Position numbers and translations under genes: made by a program. 64,000 bases of DNA from Paraescarpia echinospica (taxonomy: Eukaryota > Annelida > Polychaeta > Sabellida > Siboglinidae): assembly GCA_020002185.1 (NCBI GenBank), contig CM034531.1, positions 78,163,845-78,227,844 of the forward strand. Direction: 5' to 3'. Shown here piece by piece: positions 1 through 11,000 of this stretch. The notes beneath the pieces are model-generated. The model saw nothing but the letters and a program-made list of their open reading frames with translations, was not told the DNA's origin and ran no database searches. Position 1 is the first letter of the stretch. Every line of letters starts with the position of its first letter.

Positions 1-740
1 AGTACTCTTTCTCAAACTGTAGCATCAGGCCGAAATAATACTTCTCAAATGCACCCTCTTTGTGCCAGATGTTCAGGCAGTTTAAAACTGTTATTTCCTC
101 AGATATTGACATCCTCCAAACATTGCTGGTCATCCTGATGTTCTCTTCTCTTTATGCTTCCATTCCGATGTCGGTCTCGTGACATTGATGGTTTGTTTCC
201 GGAGGATGTGTCTTAACCATATTGTTCACTTCATTTTTACCATCGCATTCTTAACGTTGAGTTGGTCTGCCTTCCTCCTGAGCTCTGTGTTCGTGATCTT
301 GACTTGCCATTTAAGTTTGATGTACATGTACTTTGACATACACATATATACGACATACATTTTATATATCACATATACAATGCTGCTACGTTATGCTACC
401 GTGTGCGTTGGTGGTTTGCTTTCAGAGCACGTGACTTATCCATATTGTCTACTTCATTTTTATGATTTTTTCCTGATATGTTGATGACGAGCTCTGTGTT
501 CGTGATCTTGTCTTACCTGGTGTTGTTTTGTCTGCGTTAATGATCTTGTCTTTCTTGGTGCTGTGTTGGTCTTCCCTCTTCGTGAGCTTTTTGTTTTTGA
601 TATTGTCTTACCATATCAGTTTGCTGTATATGTACTTTGGCATACACACATATACACACAACACACATGTGTATCACAATTACAATGCTGCTCCTACGTT
701 CTGTCACCGTGTGAATGTACAACTCACCACCCTTACACAG
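1..740 (+). other. Upstream intron of galaxin-like unit I with a tandem duplication
   Basis: T-rich, probably intronic sequence in front of the first visible galaxin exon. It holds two diverged copies of a segment about 305 bp long. Around 280-405 and again around 487-715 there are the phrases gagctctgtgttcgtgatct and, later, acaatgctgct followed by ccgtgtg. The short open frames here are hydrophobic and T-rich and look like chance. The signal-peptide exon that unit I should have was not found and may lie left of the window. Confidence 0.45.
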
Positions 741-1145
741 ACGCATGCGACCGAGACCCCTACAATCCGCACGAAGTGTGTTGCGGCTTGAAGGTCTTCA
801 ACGCGAGGACGTCTTTCTGCTGCGGCGGCCTTCCCGTCGACATCCCGTGCATCGGCGCCGACGCCACCTGCAATGCCGAGCTTCCCGCCTACGATCCGGT
901 CACCCAAGTATGCCTCTACGGCGAGAAAGTCATCATGGCTGCCCATTGCTGTCCCGGAGAAGTCCTGCACTTCTGCTGCGGCGGGGTTGTCCGTGACTTG
1001 CCTCTAAACGACTGCGTGCTTGACGACATCTACGTGGACGAGGTGTGTTGCGGGGACATGAGAATCACTGCCGGGTTCGTGTCGTGTTGCGCCGAGGGGA
1101 TCCCGTACAGCCCGCACACGGAGGTGTGTTGCGGCACGTTTGTTG
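741..1145 (+). CDS. Galaxin-like protein I, first visible exon
   Basis: Internal coding exon of a cysteine-rich secreted matrix-type protein. It encodes about 135 residues with the galaxin hallmark of repeated di-cysteines spaced by about 15-20 residues (EVCCGLKVFN, SFCCGGLP, AHCCPGE, HFCCGGVV, EVCCGDM, VSCCAEG, EVCCGTF). Galaxins were first described from coral skeletal matrix, and related di-Cys proteins occur in other invertebrates; a role in biomineral or extracellular matrix is inferred only from that. The acceptor is ccttacacag and the donor is G then GTATGT. It enters needing two bases of a codon and leaves with one base, which fits the exon at 9108. Its start (ACDRD) is shared with units II and III, so the exon is duplicated in the cluster. 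The upstream signal-peptide exon is not seen. Confidence 0.8.
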
Positions 1146-2153
1146 GTATGTTACAAACGTCTGCTCAACTAGTTGTGTCGTTACGATCGTTCTCTCCATC
1201 CCGAATCGTTGTTTTACTTCTGTATATGGGCCGTGCGCAAGTAGGGCGCCTATCTTCCCAAGTACATAGATTATCTGGTCGTCAGGTCGAACATTTTTAA
1301 TACTAACTTACCTTCGATGATGGTGAATTTTCATATTGAAATGACTTATACCGGGCAGACGTGCATGTATGTATCTTTATAGATTCTCGTCGGGTAGAGG
1401 AGATTCAATAGTAAAGGATCAATTGTAAATTAAAATAGTGGTGCAGTTATGACGGTAGACTAGTTGCTAAATTCAACGGTGGCAATCTTGATAATACGAT
1501 TGGTTTAGTTTACCATTCGTGTCGCAGAAGCATGTCGGTTGGTAGTATCTGTCTTTGTGTCTACTGACCCCAACAGACGTACAGCACGGTTTACAACATG
1601 GGCAGCTGTTTGCCGCCATCGTGGATTGTTCCCGGAGGACGAACAATGTGCAAGTTAGAGTAGTTGAGTTCCATGCCTGCTAGATTGTGTCCGGCTGAGT
1701 AAGCGACCACGACGTAATCAGAATCACCTTATTATTGGCAACTTTTCAGTTCGATTGTACAGACATTCACGATAAAATACGCAAACAACACAGGTATTAC
1801 ATAATAACTGAACATTTTTCACATAATTACCGTAATGCAACTACACAAAATACACTAAATAGACTAAATTAACCAAAACGACCCGATGCACCACGGTACA
1901 TGTAAACAATAACGAATACCACTACAGAAAAGTGAACATATAACATAAAATAGGTGGCAGCACTTGGCTGCTACAGCGCGCAAGAAAGGAAGAACTACAC
2001 AAGAACGGCGGTGGCTAGTTTCTACCTCCTCCACGTACAAATTCATGTAAACAGCTGACGTCAATCTGGCCAAACGTCCCTTCAGCCTAACCATAAACCA
2101 ATTTTTTCGCACATCAGACCAACCATAAAAAGGTATTTCTACGTGGAAGGACG

Positions 2154-2156
<3 letters not shown>
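1146..2156 (+). other. Intron sequence, no gene seen
   Basis: Start of the long intron of galaxin unit I (donor GTATGT at 1146). AT-rich and without supported coding content. Confidence 0.5.
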
Positions 2157-2238
<82 letters not shown>

Positions 2239-2280
2239 CCCTCTCTCCCCCCCTCTCTCCCCCCCTCTCTCTCTGTCTCG
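2157..2280. repeat. (CT)n microsatellite
   Basis: An almost pure CT run of about 75 bases, continuing as CT/CCCTCT-rich sequence. Long Ser-Leu or Glu-Arg open frames across it are artefacts of the repeat. Confidence 0.95.
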
Positions 2281-2828
2281 CTCTCTCATAAATCTCTGTA
2301 CCCCCTGCAAAAATATCTGAAGTTAAGCTGAGACCGTTACCAAACCAACTCGTTGCCTTTCTACAATCATCGATTTGGGTTTTGACCAATCGTGGCTGAC
2401 GATACACGTACTATTTGGCAAGTAGAAGTAAATATTAGAAAACGCACTGCCGCTTGTTCGTGTGAAATGTCGGACAGGTAATTATTTTGGGATTTTTTGG
2501 AGTTTACCTGTGATATGGGACGCGGGCGTTTAGAGGTTCTGTCTGTTACAATCGCGACAGGCGGAGTCGACTGTTTGCACAAATTGTGCTAACAATTGCG
2601 AGCTTTCTCCAACATATTGGCTTGATGTCTGCCAAGGGTCATATAACCACCTATCACCCTGGCTTGTGAGGCTGGTGTACAGCTGTACATGTATCAGTCG
2701 AAATTGTCGACAGTTACATTCAAATAGGAACTACTATTAAAAAATCTATGAATAAATATATAGTAACAATATTAATGAAGACGTAATAAATAAATAATAA
2801 TGATAATAATACATTTAAGTTTAATGAA

Positions 2829-3548
2829 TTGAAAGGTTTTATGCCCTTCTTAAATGATTTGTTAATGAAATATGATATACTGTGCCTACAAGAGCTTATG
2901 CTCACTAAACAAGATTACCATATACTAAACACCTGTCACGATGGTTATGTGGGTTACGGTGTTTCTCCTGTAGATGCATCTTGTGGTATTTTAACTGGTA
3001 GGCCGTATGGTGTTGTAGGTTTTTTTTATGGAAACATTCCCTAGATCAATACATCACCATTCTTGACCAATGCTATGACTGACTATGCGGCATAAGAATT
3101 TGTTAGGGTAATAGGAGTCTATCTACTAAACGTATATTTACCTTATGAATGCGAGGAAAACAGGGACAGGTTCAATGATTATATGTCCAAAATTGCTGTA
3201 TATATTATTAATATTAATAGCTCATGTATCACTACTGTTGGTGATTTTAATGCGGATATTTCCAAGAAATCAGTTTTGGGGAATATCTTACTTGATTTCT
3301 GCAAAAAATTTACTCTGACTATATGTGATCAAGATTCTCTCCAGATAGACACATATACATACGTTAGTTCTGCCTGGGGAACTACACCATGGCTAGACCA
3401 TATCATATGTACCGCTGATGCGAAGGATTGCCTATCTGACATGTCCATACTTTATGACATTATTTATTCTGATCACCACCCGATATCGTTCAGCATAGAC
3501 AGTGCTATTGTATCAGAATGCGTTAGTGATAGTGTCAATACTAATTAA
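2829..3548 (+). pseudogene. LINE endonuclease domain (degraded)
   Basis: Two open stretches (2829-3041 and 3183-3545) carry motifs of the exonuclease/endonuclease/phosphatase fold used by LINEs to nick target DNA: YDILCLQE (catalytic Glu), VGDFNADI (Asp/Asn pair), LDHII, and SDHHPISF near the end (catalytic Asp-His). A stop and a frame change between the two stretches break the domain. Confidence 0.8.
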
Positions 3549-3611
3549 ATTAAACAAGACATACACTGGGACAGATTACACCCACAAGATATTGACGTAT
3601 GTAGAGTTGAA

Positions 3612-3838
3612 TTGAGCAAACTGAATGTTCCACCGGGTGTTAGATGCACTGATCCCATTTGTTATAACTGTAATCATCATCATGATCTCGATGACTTTTA
3701 CAATTCCATCGTGATTACATTGAAGAGGTGTGGTCACACACTTCGGTCAAATCGCAAAGATGCTTATAAGTATAATGCCGTACAAGATTGGAACGAGCGA
3801 GTGAAAGAGCTTCATTGTGCAGTCCGTGATGCTTACTG
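3612..3838 (+). pseudogene. LINE ORF2 linker between endonuclease and reverse transcriptase
   Basis: Open frame with a short Cys/His cluster (CTDPICYNCNHHH) and a basic segment up to RDAYC, interrupted at 3839 by the 5' LTR. The frame resumes at 7455, after the 3' LTR and one TACTG repeat. Confidence 0.7.
3834..3838. other. Target-site duplication, left (TACTG)
   Basis: TACTG directly precedes the 5' LTR, and the same five bases follow the 3' LTR at 7450-7454. A 5-bp duplication is usual for Ty3/gypsy integrase. Confidence 0.85.
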
Positions 3839-3967
3839 TGTTGTGATATGCCCTGCTACGCGTACATATACAATAAAGTAGTTCCGTCTCTTGCAACATG
3901 CCGTCGTTGTCAACATATAAGTATCAGCACGATATACCATAAATGCCGCTACAACAGCTATATAACA
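3839..3967 (+). repeat. 5' LTR of Ty3/gypsy element (129 bp)
   Basis: Begins TGTTGTGATATG and ends TATATAACA (the TG...CA rule). It appears identical base for base to 7321-7449. It contains an AATAAA that can serve as polyadenylation signal. At 129 bp it is short for a Ty3/gypsy LTR. Confidence 0.92.
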
Positions 3968-3985
3968 TGGTGGCCGATATTACGA
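3968..3985 (+). other. Probable primer-binding site
   Basis: tggtggccgatattacg follows the LTR directly. The TGG start is what is expected for pairing with the CCA end of a tRNA primer. I cannot name the tRNA. Confidence 0.5.
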
Positions 3986-4345
3986 TCCGAACCGTCAACC
4001 GCTAGAGAACCAATAGTGAGTGTTGCGAACTTTGGAAGCGATGGCATATGAGAGATAGAGCGAGATGTTTATTCGTGTTTTGGAACTTGAGTGAAAACAA
4101 ATGGCGCTGTTCGCTTCGCGTGGCGACACCTGCCGCGTTAGATGTGGCGACACCTGCCGCGTTAGATGACACTGTGTGAGGACGCGCGACGCGTACGCCG
4201 TCTACCGGATGTCAGCACACTATGAAGCACTGTGTGTAGAGAAATGGCTGTGACTGCAATGCGATGATCGCGTCATCTGCTGGACTGCACGGTACTACAG
4301 ACGAATTTCACCTGCCTGACTAGTTAAAACAACTCACCGTGTGTT

Positions 4346-4732
4346 ATGGCGGCCAAGTTTAACCCGCCTAAAGAGTTTGACTTTCTACCAGAAAACTGGG
4401 CGGAATGGATCAGTCGGTGGTCCAGATTCCGTACAGTATCTAAGTTGGACACAGAAGACGAGAGCGTGCAGATCGATAGCCTGATATACAGCATGGGCTC
4501 ACGGGCGGAGTCGATCTTCTCCAGTCTGGGTCTAGCGGCGGACGAAGTGGGCGTCTATAGTGCTGTCAAACAGGCATTCGAAAATTACTTTGCCCCACGA
4601 CGTTACGTAATCTATGAACGGGCAAAATGTTTTCGTCGTGTGCAAACCGAGGGCGAATCTGTCGAACAATTCGTAAGAGCACTTAATGAATCAGCCGACC
4701 GTTGTGGCTTCTCTTTCCTATGGCAGACGTAG
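4346..4732 (+). pseudogene. Gag-like N-terminal fragment of the Ty3 element
   Basis: ATG-started frame with a capsid-like retrotransposon gag segment: FLPENWAEWISRW near the start, AVKQAFENYFAPRR in the middle, and GESVEQFVRALNESADRCGF near the end. These are typical of the gag of gypsy elements. The frame ends soon after the deletion junction, so the zinc-knuckle and protease regions are absent. Confidence 0.8.
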
Positions 4733-5727
4733 AAGCCAGTCTGGCCAAACTAGGTAGTGGTACAGTGTTCACTAAAGTAGACGCAAATTCAGGATTCTGG
4801 CAAATCCCTCTGTCAGATCAGTCGAAATTGCTAACAACATTCCTAACGCCGCATGGACGATTCGCTTTTAATCATACCATTCGGGCTCAGTTCGAGTCCA
4901 GAAATATTCGCTAAGATCGTGTCTGAAATCCTAGATGGTGTCGAGGGTGTAGTTTATCACATGGATGACATTTGCATTTGGGGAGCGTCTCTCCAAGAGC
5001 ACGATGTTCGTGTTCGATGTGTCTTGAACAGACTACGGAAAGTATGACACTGAACGCATCAAAGTGTGAGTTTGCTGTGAGTCAGATCAGATTCCTAGGT
5101 CACGTGATAACGAGCACAGGTGTGCGCGCGAATCCGGAGGCGGTACAGGGTCTGAATGACTTCAAAACTCCTGAGTGTGTAAGTGATGTGCGTAGTTTCT
5201 TGGGCATGGCTAACCAGCTGGGTAAGTTCTCGCACAAGCTCAGTGAGCTGAGTCAGCCATTGCGTGACTTATTGTGCAACAATACCACGTGGTATTGGGG
5301 TAACGCACAGGAGAAAGCCTTCTGTGACGTCAAAAACGAACTTTCCAAGTCCGTTGAACTTGCTGTATACGATACAACGAAGGAAACAGTGATTCAGTCA
5401 GATGCCAGTCGTCACGGTATCGGAGCCACGTTATCTCAGGTCCAGAGAGACGGTACTCTCCGATTGGTGTGCGCAGCATCTCGATCGTTGACAGAGACCG
5501 AACAACGATATGCCACAATCGAGCTAGAGGCGTTGGCGATTGTTTGGGCATGCGAGAAGTTTCGCAACTATATCGTTGGTCTCACTGTCCGAATTCAAAC
5601 GGATCATAAGCCATTGGTCCCACTGTTCAATGACATTAGCTTAGATAAGCTACAAGTGCGAATGCAGAGATTTCGCCTACGTATGATGAGATATTCATAC
5701 ACAGTCGAGTATATCCCAGCAAAATGA
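4702..5727 (+). pseudogene. Ty3 reverse transcriptase and RNase H (frameshifted)
   Basis: Reverse transcriptase begins in mid-domain and shows FTKVDANSGFWQIPLS (first catalytic Asp), PFGLSSSPEIF and YHMDDICIWG (catalytic Asp pair), then FLGHVIT. RNase H follows, with QSDASRHGIGATLSQ (Asp), ATIELEALAIVWACEKF (Glu) and QTDHKPL (Asp). Frame changes are seen near 4875-4890, near 5040, and at the junction with integrase near 5724. The enzyme cannot be made as one chain from this copy. Confidence 0.88.
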
Positions 5728-6758
5728 ATGTTGTCGCTGACGCGTTGTCGCGGTCCACGGCCAGTCCTACGAAAGTCGACGAACTTTTTGTAGAAGAGGT
5801 GGAGTCCTATGCGAAACAATCAGTCAACTTTTGTGCGTCTCCTAAGCGTTTAGTCGAGATGCGTCGTCTTCAGGCTCACGACGAAGTGTTAGCACAAGTG
5901 CTAAAGTATGTGCAGGCAGGTTGGCCTCCGGAAATATCGTCGGTGCAGTCTCTTCTCAGATCGTACTGGGAAAAACGAGGGCTGCTCACGATCGTCGACG
6001 ATGTTCTTGTGTACGAGAACAGGATCGTGATCCCACAGTCTCAACGTATTGACGTTCTCCAGCGTCTACACCAGGGCCATCTTGCGATAACCAAGTGTCG
6101 CGAGCGTGCCAAGCAGCTCGTTTGGTGGCCTGGTATGACCCAGAGATTCGCCGAGATGGTACGAAACTGCAACATATGTCGCACGCATGATAATGATGTT
6201 GCCGAGCCGCTGTTGCCGACAGAGTTTCCGACTCTACCGTGGGAGCACATAGGCAGTGACCTGTTTTACTGCAAGAAACGTTGGTATCTGCTTCTGGTAG
6301 ATTACTTCTCACGTTTTGTGGAGGTTTCTTTGCTCACTGAACTCGGTACTCGGGAGGTGGTTGAGCACATGAAATCACACTTCGCTCGTCATGGTATACC
6401 AGAAGTTCTGACGTCGGACAACGGTCCGCAATATGCGTCGGCCGAATTCCGCAAGTTCGCGGAAGAGTACCTTTTTCAGCATGTGACGAGTTCTCGGTTC
6501 CCACAATGCAACGGGGCCGCCGAACGCGCCGTGCAAACGATCAAGTCGATCATGAAAAAGGCAGAGGATCCGTACTTGGGGTTGTTAGCGTACAGGTCGT
6601 CACCACTTGCGAATGGTGTATCGCCTGGTGAACTGTTGATGGGAAGAAAACTGAGATCCACGGTCCCAGCCCATCCAAAGGTGTTACAACCTCAGTTGCC
6701 AGATACAGCACAGATCCGTCAGAGAGAGAGGCTGAATCGAAGGTTTCGTCTAAATTAA
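5724..6758 (+). pseudogene. Ty3 integrase
   Basis: A 344-residue open frame. It opens with the end of the RNase H tether (NVVADALSRS), then the His-His-Cys-Cys zinc module (HQGHLAI ... CNICRTH), then the DDE core: SDLFY and VDYFSRFVEV (first Asp), TSDNGPQYAS (second Asp) and QCNGAAERAVQTIK (Glu). It integrates retrotransposon cDNA. The C-terminal part continues in another frame at about 6757-7048, with a TAA inside it at about 6882-6884, so the copy is broken at its end. Confidence 0.88.
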
Positions 6759-7320
6759 ACTTTGATCGAAAGCACCGTGTCAGGGAGCTTCCACCGCTCA
6801 CTGTAGGAGACGATGTGTGGATTACAGATCTCAAACGCTCGGCTAAAGTAGTCGATGCCAATCCAGGTACACCTCGCTCCTAAGTTGTCGATAGTGGAGG
6901 TAGCACAGTCCGTCGCAATCGCCGAGCTCTCCGAGAGCTCCGTCAGCCAACAGTTACTACTCAGGTCGAGCAGTCTGATGAGCCCAGTAACGTGAAAGTG
7001 TCGCGTTACGGTCGACAGATCAAGCCAGTTCAGATTATTGATCTGTAATCTGTTGTATAACTTGTATTACCTGTTCTACTGTTTAGCTATTGTTTAGCTA
7101 TACTGTTTAGTTACTGTTTAGATAGCAGTTTTGCTGTTATTAGAATGCTGTGTGTAGTTCCTACTTAAAACAAGCATGTTTCAGGATACCTACACACTAA
7201 TATTATATGTTGCCGTTTATTTTATTATTGTAATTGAGATACAGCATGACGACACATGTACCTTTGAGTTGTAATCCAAGTTTGTTAGTAACCAGTACCA
7301 TTGCATTCTTAGAAGGGAGG
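6757..7320 (+). other. Ty3 3' region and polypurine tract
   Basis: Out-of-frame remainder of the integrase C-terminus to about 7048, then AT-rich sequence with a repeated tactgtttag motif. A purine run agaagggagg (7311-7320) directly precedes the 3' LTR, as expected for the plus-strand primer. Confidence 0.7.
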
Positions 7321-7449
7321 TGTTGTGATATGCCCTGCTACGCGTACATATACAATAAAGTAGTTCCGTCTCTTGCAACATGCCGTCGTTGTCAACATAT
7401 AAGTATCAGCACGATATACCATAAATGCCGCTACAACAGCTATATAACA
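7321..7449 (+). repeat. 3' LTR of Ty3/gypsy element (129 bp)
   Basis: No difference from 3839-3967 found by eye. It is followed at 7450-7454 by TACTG, the second copy of the target duplication. Confidence 0.92.
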
Positions 7450-7454
7450 TACTG

Positions 7455-8493
7455 TATATGGAAAGAGATTGGTAAACCTAGACAAGGTGACATTTTTAAT
7501 GTTATGAAATTATCCAGAATGAAATTCAAGCAGGCGATCAGAAAATGTAAAAGGGAGAAAGAATCTATCATCGCTGATAACATTGCAAAACAGTTGTGTC
7601 AAAAGCAAATGTTGGAAAGAAATTAAGCACTGTACGAACAGTAAAGTAAAACTTCCGACAAACATTGATAATAACACGGTGCTGTAAACATTGGGTCAAT
7701 GTGGAAGCATCATTATGAAAATTTATTTAATGATATGGAGGATAGCCGATGTGATAACGCTTGTTATGATTGTTCCACTGGCAATAAGGGAATGACTGTT
7801 GGTGCCGTTGAACTGGTGGATATTATTAATGGACTCTCAAAAAATAAGTCACCAGGTCTGGACGGTATCAATGCAGAACATATTAAGTTCGCTGATTCAC
7901 AACTCGCTATGCTTTTGTCTATCCTTGTGTCTTCGATTCTGGTGCATGGTTATATACCAAAAGAAATTTCACAGTCTTTTATTGTACCAATTATTAAAAA
8001 CAAGAATAGACGAGTAAACGACAAAGGAAATTATAGGCCAATATGTCTATCGAACATATTTTTGAAGATAATAGACACTGTTCTTTTTAACAGAATGGAA
8101 CTGTACTTGGAAACCACTCCTAACGAATTTGGCTTTAAGCCTAAACATGGAACGGGGTTATGCGTGTTTGCATTTAAGGAATTATTAAGGTTCTACACTG
8201 AACATGGTTCAGCTATGCATGTCGCGTTTTTGGATGCACCAAAGGCGTTTGATCGTGTCAACCGATATAAACTTTTAACGAAACTAGAACAACGAAATGT
8301 ACCGAAATATATCTTAAGAGTACTCAGCAATGAATTGAATAATCAATGTGTATGCAAACGATGGGGAAATACCTACTCGGACTTCTTCTCGGTACGCAGT
8401 GGTGTTAAGCAAGGTGGGAAGTTATCCCTTTTACTTTTTAACATTTATATGGATAATCTGAGTATACAACTGCACAAAAAGCAAATCGGTTGA
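7455..8493 (+). pseudogene. LINE reverse transcriptase domain
   Basis: Continuation of the interrupted LINE ORF. After a basic segment (KFKQAIRKCKREKE) and a frame change near 7620-7690, a 264-residue open frame (7699-8493) contains KNKSPGLDGINAEHIK, PIIKNKNRRVNDKGNYRPI, FLDAPKAFDRVN and SGVKQGGKLS, which are conserved LINE reverse-transcriptase blocks. Just beyond the frame's stop the catalytic YADD box is present as YADA (8527-8538), so the second Asp is lost. Inactive. Confidence 0.85.
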
Positions 8494-8990
8494 AGACTTG
8501 GTAACATGGTTGTTAATCACCTTATATACGCCGATGCTCTACTTCTGTTTGTACCTTCTGCTAAAGAACTACAAACACTACTAGACATGTGTTACTCATA
8601 TGGATGCGAGCATGACGTGCAATACAATGCGGGTAAATCCCTGGTCATGTACTTTGAATCTAGAAAGTGAAATCTTTCTAAAGAAATGACAGTAGGAGGA
8701 AAGAAGTTAAACTTTGCCACCTCTTGTAAATATCTTGGATAACAATAACTTGTCAGATGAGTTTGACATGCAAGCCAAAGTGAGACTTGTATGCCAAGAG
8801 TAATATGTTACGTCAAAAATTCCACTTGTGTTCAACTGTTGTGTAAAAAAGAAGCTATTTACAGCGTATTTTGGTAATATGTATATGTGTGCGTTATAGA
8901 TGAACTTTAGAAAAGTTAATTTTCAGCAATTCGTTGTTGAGTTCAGAATCCAGGGGATATTGGCGATACAGAAGTTTATTATTATTTGCA
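8494..8990 (+). pseudogene. Decayed C-terminal end of the LINE
   Basis: Frames broken by stops still show LQTLLDMCYSYGCEHDVQYN, then KKLNFATSCKYLG and LSDEFDMQAKVRLV, which are typical of the region after the reverse-transcriptase palm in this LINE type. Similarity fades by about 8990. Confidence 0.65.
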
Positions 8991-9107
8991 AAAATTATTA
9001 GAATCAATATCGGTTATTGCGAATGCATTAACACAGAAACCGTTGAAAACTAAATTAACATCTTGAAAATGTAAAGTAACAGGTGTATGGTTCTTGTTGT
9101 CTTTCAG

Positions 9108-9235
9108 CGTCCGGAGGGGGTTATAGTAAGGACTCTAGTTCGTACCCTGATTCAGCCCTTGAGATGATGGATATGGAAAAGCAGAAGTGTGTTGGCGGCT
9201 ATGTGATACCACGGCACAGTTGGGACGAGGACACG
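9108..9235 (+). CDS. Galaxin-like protein I, middle exon
   Basis: A 128-nt exon between ctttcag and GTGAGG. It begins by completing the codon left open by the exon ending at 1145 (G + CG = Ala) and ends in phase 0, matching the exon at 10516. It encodes a Ser/Asp-rich linker followed by KCVGGYVIPRHSWDEDT, which becomes a standard galaxin unit only when joined to the CCG at the start of the next exon. The phase fit over an 8-kb intron is the main evidence. That intron carries a LINE with a nested LTR element. Confidence 0.7.
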
Positions 9236-9247
9236 GTGAGGTGTCGG

Positions 9248-9350
9248 AATAGTGTGTGTGTGTGTATGCGCGCGCGCGCGTGTGCGTATGCATGTGCGTG
9301 TGCGCGCGCGTGTATGTGTGAGCGTGTGTGTGTGTGTGTGTGTGTGCTTG
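9248..9350. repeat. (GT)n-rich microsatellite
   Basis: GT/GC alternating run directly after the splice donor of the galaxin exon at 9235. The open frames through it are artefacts. Confidence 0.9.
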
Positions 9351-9495
9351 CAATCATACTACACATGTATATTTATGCATGAATGAATGGATACGTGCAT
9401 GTACCTAAACATAACTAATAACACTTGGTTATTATATGTATGAAATCATGTATTTTCATGACAGGTGCATATTTTACATGCATCGTTGTCGCTGA
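9343..9495 (+). repeat. Direct repeat, left copy
   Basis: Begins gtgtgtgcttgcaatcatac and ends at gttgtcgctga. It matches 10157-10296 at most positions, including tatatgtatgaaatcatg and acatgacaggtgcat-like phrases. The two copies bracket a LINE 3' end and a (GA)n tract. Confidence 0.7.
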
Positions 9496-9499
9496 ATGC

Positions 9500-10020
9500 T
9501 TCCCAGAAACGACAAGATGGTGTTCGATAGAACAGGTCTCTCACTCCCTCTCTTATGCCCATCGTCCCTCCTGGGACATATGCCGTCGACAACAGCTCTC
9601 TACAGTCCTCTGTCCAGCTATTTCCATGTGTAGCCCATATGCTTATTGTCTGCCAGGAGGTATCTTCGCCAAGTGTTCTTCGGCCGGCCTCTTTTTCTCT
9701 TGCCTTGGGTATTCCATGCCAGAGCTTGTCTGGTGATGTTTGACGCTGGTTTCCAGAGCGTGTGTCCAATCCATCCCCATCTTCTCCTTTTGATTTCAAC
9801 TTCGGCAGGCAGTTGACGTGTCCTCCTCCACAAGTTAACGTTGTTGGTTGTGTCTGGCCAGTGGATCTGGAGGATTCTTCTTGTTGATGAAGGTCTGCAT
9901 TCTGTTGATGGTGGCGTTGGTTGTCCTCCACGTATCTGCTCCATACAGTAGGACTGATTTTACATTGGACTTAGACAGCCGGATCTTTGTGTGTAATGAC
10001 AGCACTTCGGAGATCCAGAT
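9500..10020 (-). mobile_element. LINE 3'-end fragment (endonuclease/reverse transcriptase type)
   Basis: Minus-strand frames, broken by shifts, contain [37 protein letters not shown] and [14 protein letters not shown]. These are the conserved C-terminal blocks (YG.E.W ... W.GH ... RGRPK..W) of a very widespread animal LINE group. Truncated and inactive. Confidence 0.8.
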
Positions 10021-10046
10021 GTTCTTGAGCGTGTGTGTGTGTTTGG

Positions 10047-10296
<250 letters not shown>

Positions 10297-10515
10297 AGTG
10301 TAAAGCGCTTTGGATACTTCACTAAATAAATAACTCAACCGTTACTTACTTTTATAACCTTGCGAATCCACCTTAGCTCCCTGGCCTATCGATTCTGAGA
10401 TTGACTAACCCGTTTGTATTGATGCGCCTCTGAGCTTGGTTTCCGAGGATTTAGGCGCAAGAGAAGTTATAATATAATTTTATTTTTATTTTTATTATTA
10501 TTACAATTGTTATAG

Positions 10516-10773
10516 ATTGGCTACTGCTGCGGGACTGAGATAATACCGAAGGAGATACCAGCAACAACACCGAAGCCGTTGCAAGTGTGCGGCTCGAAGA
10601 CGTACGACGACTCTAAGTTCACGTGCTGCAGCGGCTACGCCTACCCGTCCGACGTGTACTTGTGCTGTGAGGGCCAGGTGCAGGGCAAGCCGCAGAAGGC
10701 GGCCTGCTGCGGACAGTACGCCTTCAGCCGCCTCGGACACCGCTGTGATCGCGGGGTCATTGTGCCTCTTTGA
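10516..10773 (+). CDS. Galaxin-like protein I, terminal exon
   Basis: The acceptor is caattgttatag. The exon opens with IGYCCGTEIIPKE, completing the CC motif started in the previous exon, and continues with QVCGSKTYDDSKFTCCSGYAYP, YLCCEGQ, KAACCGQYAFSRLG and a TGA stop at 10771-10773. The Y..D..K..CC spacing is typical of galaxin repeats. A polyadenylation signal AATAAA lies at 10786-10791, only 13 bases after the stop, so the 3' UTR is either very short or uses a later signal. GC content is clearly above that of the flanking intron. No lesion is visible, so unit I appears functional. Confidence 0.78.
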   Translation: MGYCCGTEIIPKEIPATTPKPLQVCGSKTYDDSKFTCCSGYAYPSDVYLCCEGQVQGKPQKAACCGQYAFSRLGHRCDRGVIVPL

Positions 10774-10785
10774 ATCTGTCAGTGC

Positions 10786-10791
10786 AATAAA
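10786..10791 (+). terminator. Polyadenylation signal after galaxin-like unit I
   Basis: AATAAA 13 bases downstream of the stop codon of the terminal galaxin exon, followed by T-rich sequence. Confidence 0.45.
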
Positions 10792-10859
10792 ATTAATTTT
10801 AATTGCGTTTTCCCCCGGCTCGTTCTCACACCAGTTAATTATGCTACATGGCCAACAAT

Positions 10860-11000
10860 CCACCGTAAATATATACATTCATGCAAGGATGCATGCATGC
10901 ATACATACATATTTACATGTATACATACATGCGTACGTACGTACATACATATATACATACCTGCATATATGCACGCACGCGCGCACGCACTCGCACGCAC
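10860..11000. repeat. Tetranucleotide (CATA/CATG/CGTA)-rich tract
   Basis: Imperfect cata, catg and cgta repeats followed by a (CACG)-type run, a short distance after the polyadenylation signal of galaxin unit I. Confidence 0.75.

Larger units (their letters stand above)
3839..7449 (+). mobile_element. Ty3/gypsy LTR retrotransposon, internally deleted, nested in a LINE
   Basis: A complete insertion: identical 129-bp LTRs, primer-binding site, gag-like start, reverse transcriptase, RNase H, integrase, polypurine tract and 5-bp target duplication. Total length is 3.6 kb. The nucleocapsid, protease and N-terminal reverse transcriptase coding regions are missing, because the gag frame runs straight into the middle of reverse transcriptase near 4700-4730. 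Several frame breaks and at least one nonsense codon affect the rest. Identical LTRs point to a recent insertion, so the damage probably predates transposition or reflects sequencing errors. Confidence 0.9.
2700..8990 (+). mobile_element. Non-LTR retrotransposon (LINE) relic, split by a Ty3 element
   Basis: Pieces of one LINE ORF2 in order on the plus strand: an apurinic-type endonuclease (about 2829-3548), a linker (3612-3838), then, after the inserted LTR element, the reverse transcriptase (about 7455-8660) and a decayed C-terminal part (to about 8990). Removing the insertion and one copy of its 5-bp target duplication gives a continuous reading frame across the junction (DAYC followed by IWKEI), which shows that both halves are one element. 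Stops and frameshifts separate the blocks, so it is inactive. The 5' and 3' limits are approximate. Confidence 0.85.

Noticed and set aside
2143..2331. Open frames through the (CT)n tract on both strands
   Set aside because: Ser-Leu and Glu-Arg repeats generated purely by the dinucleotide run.
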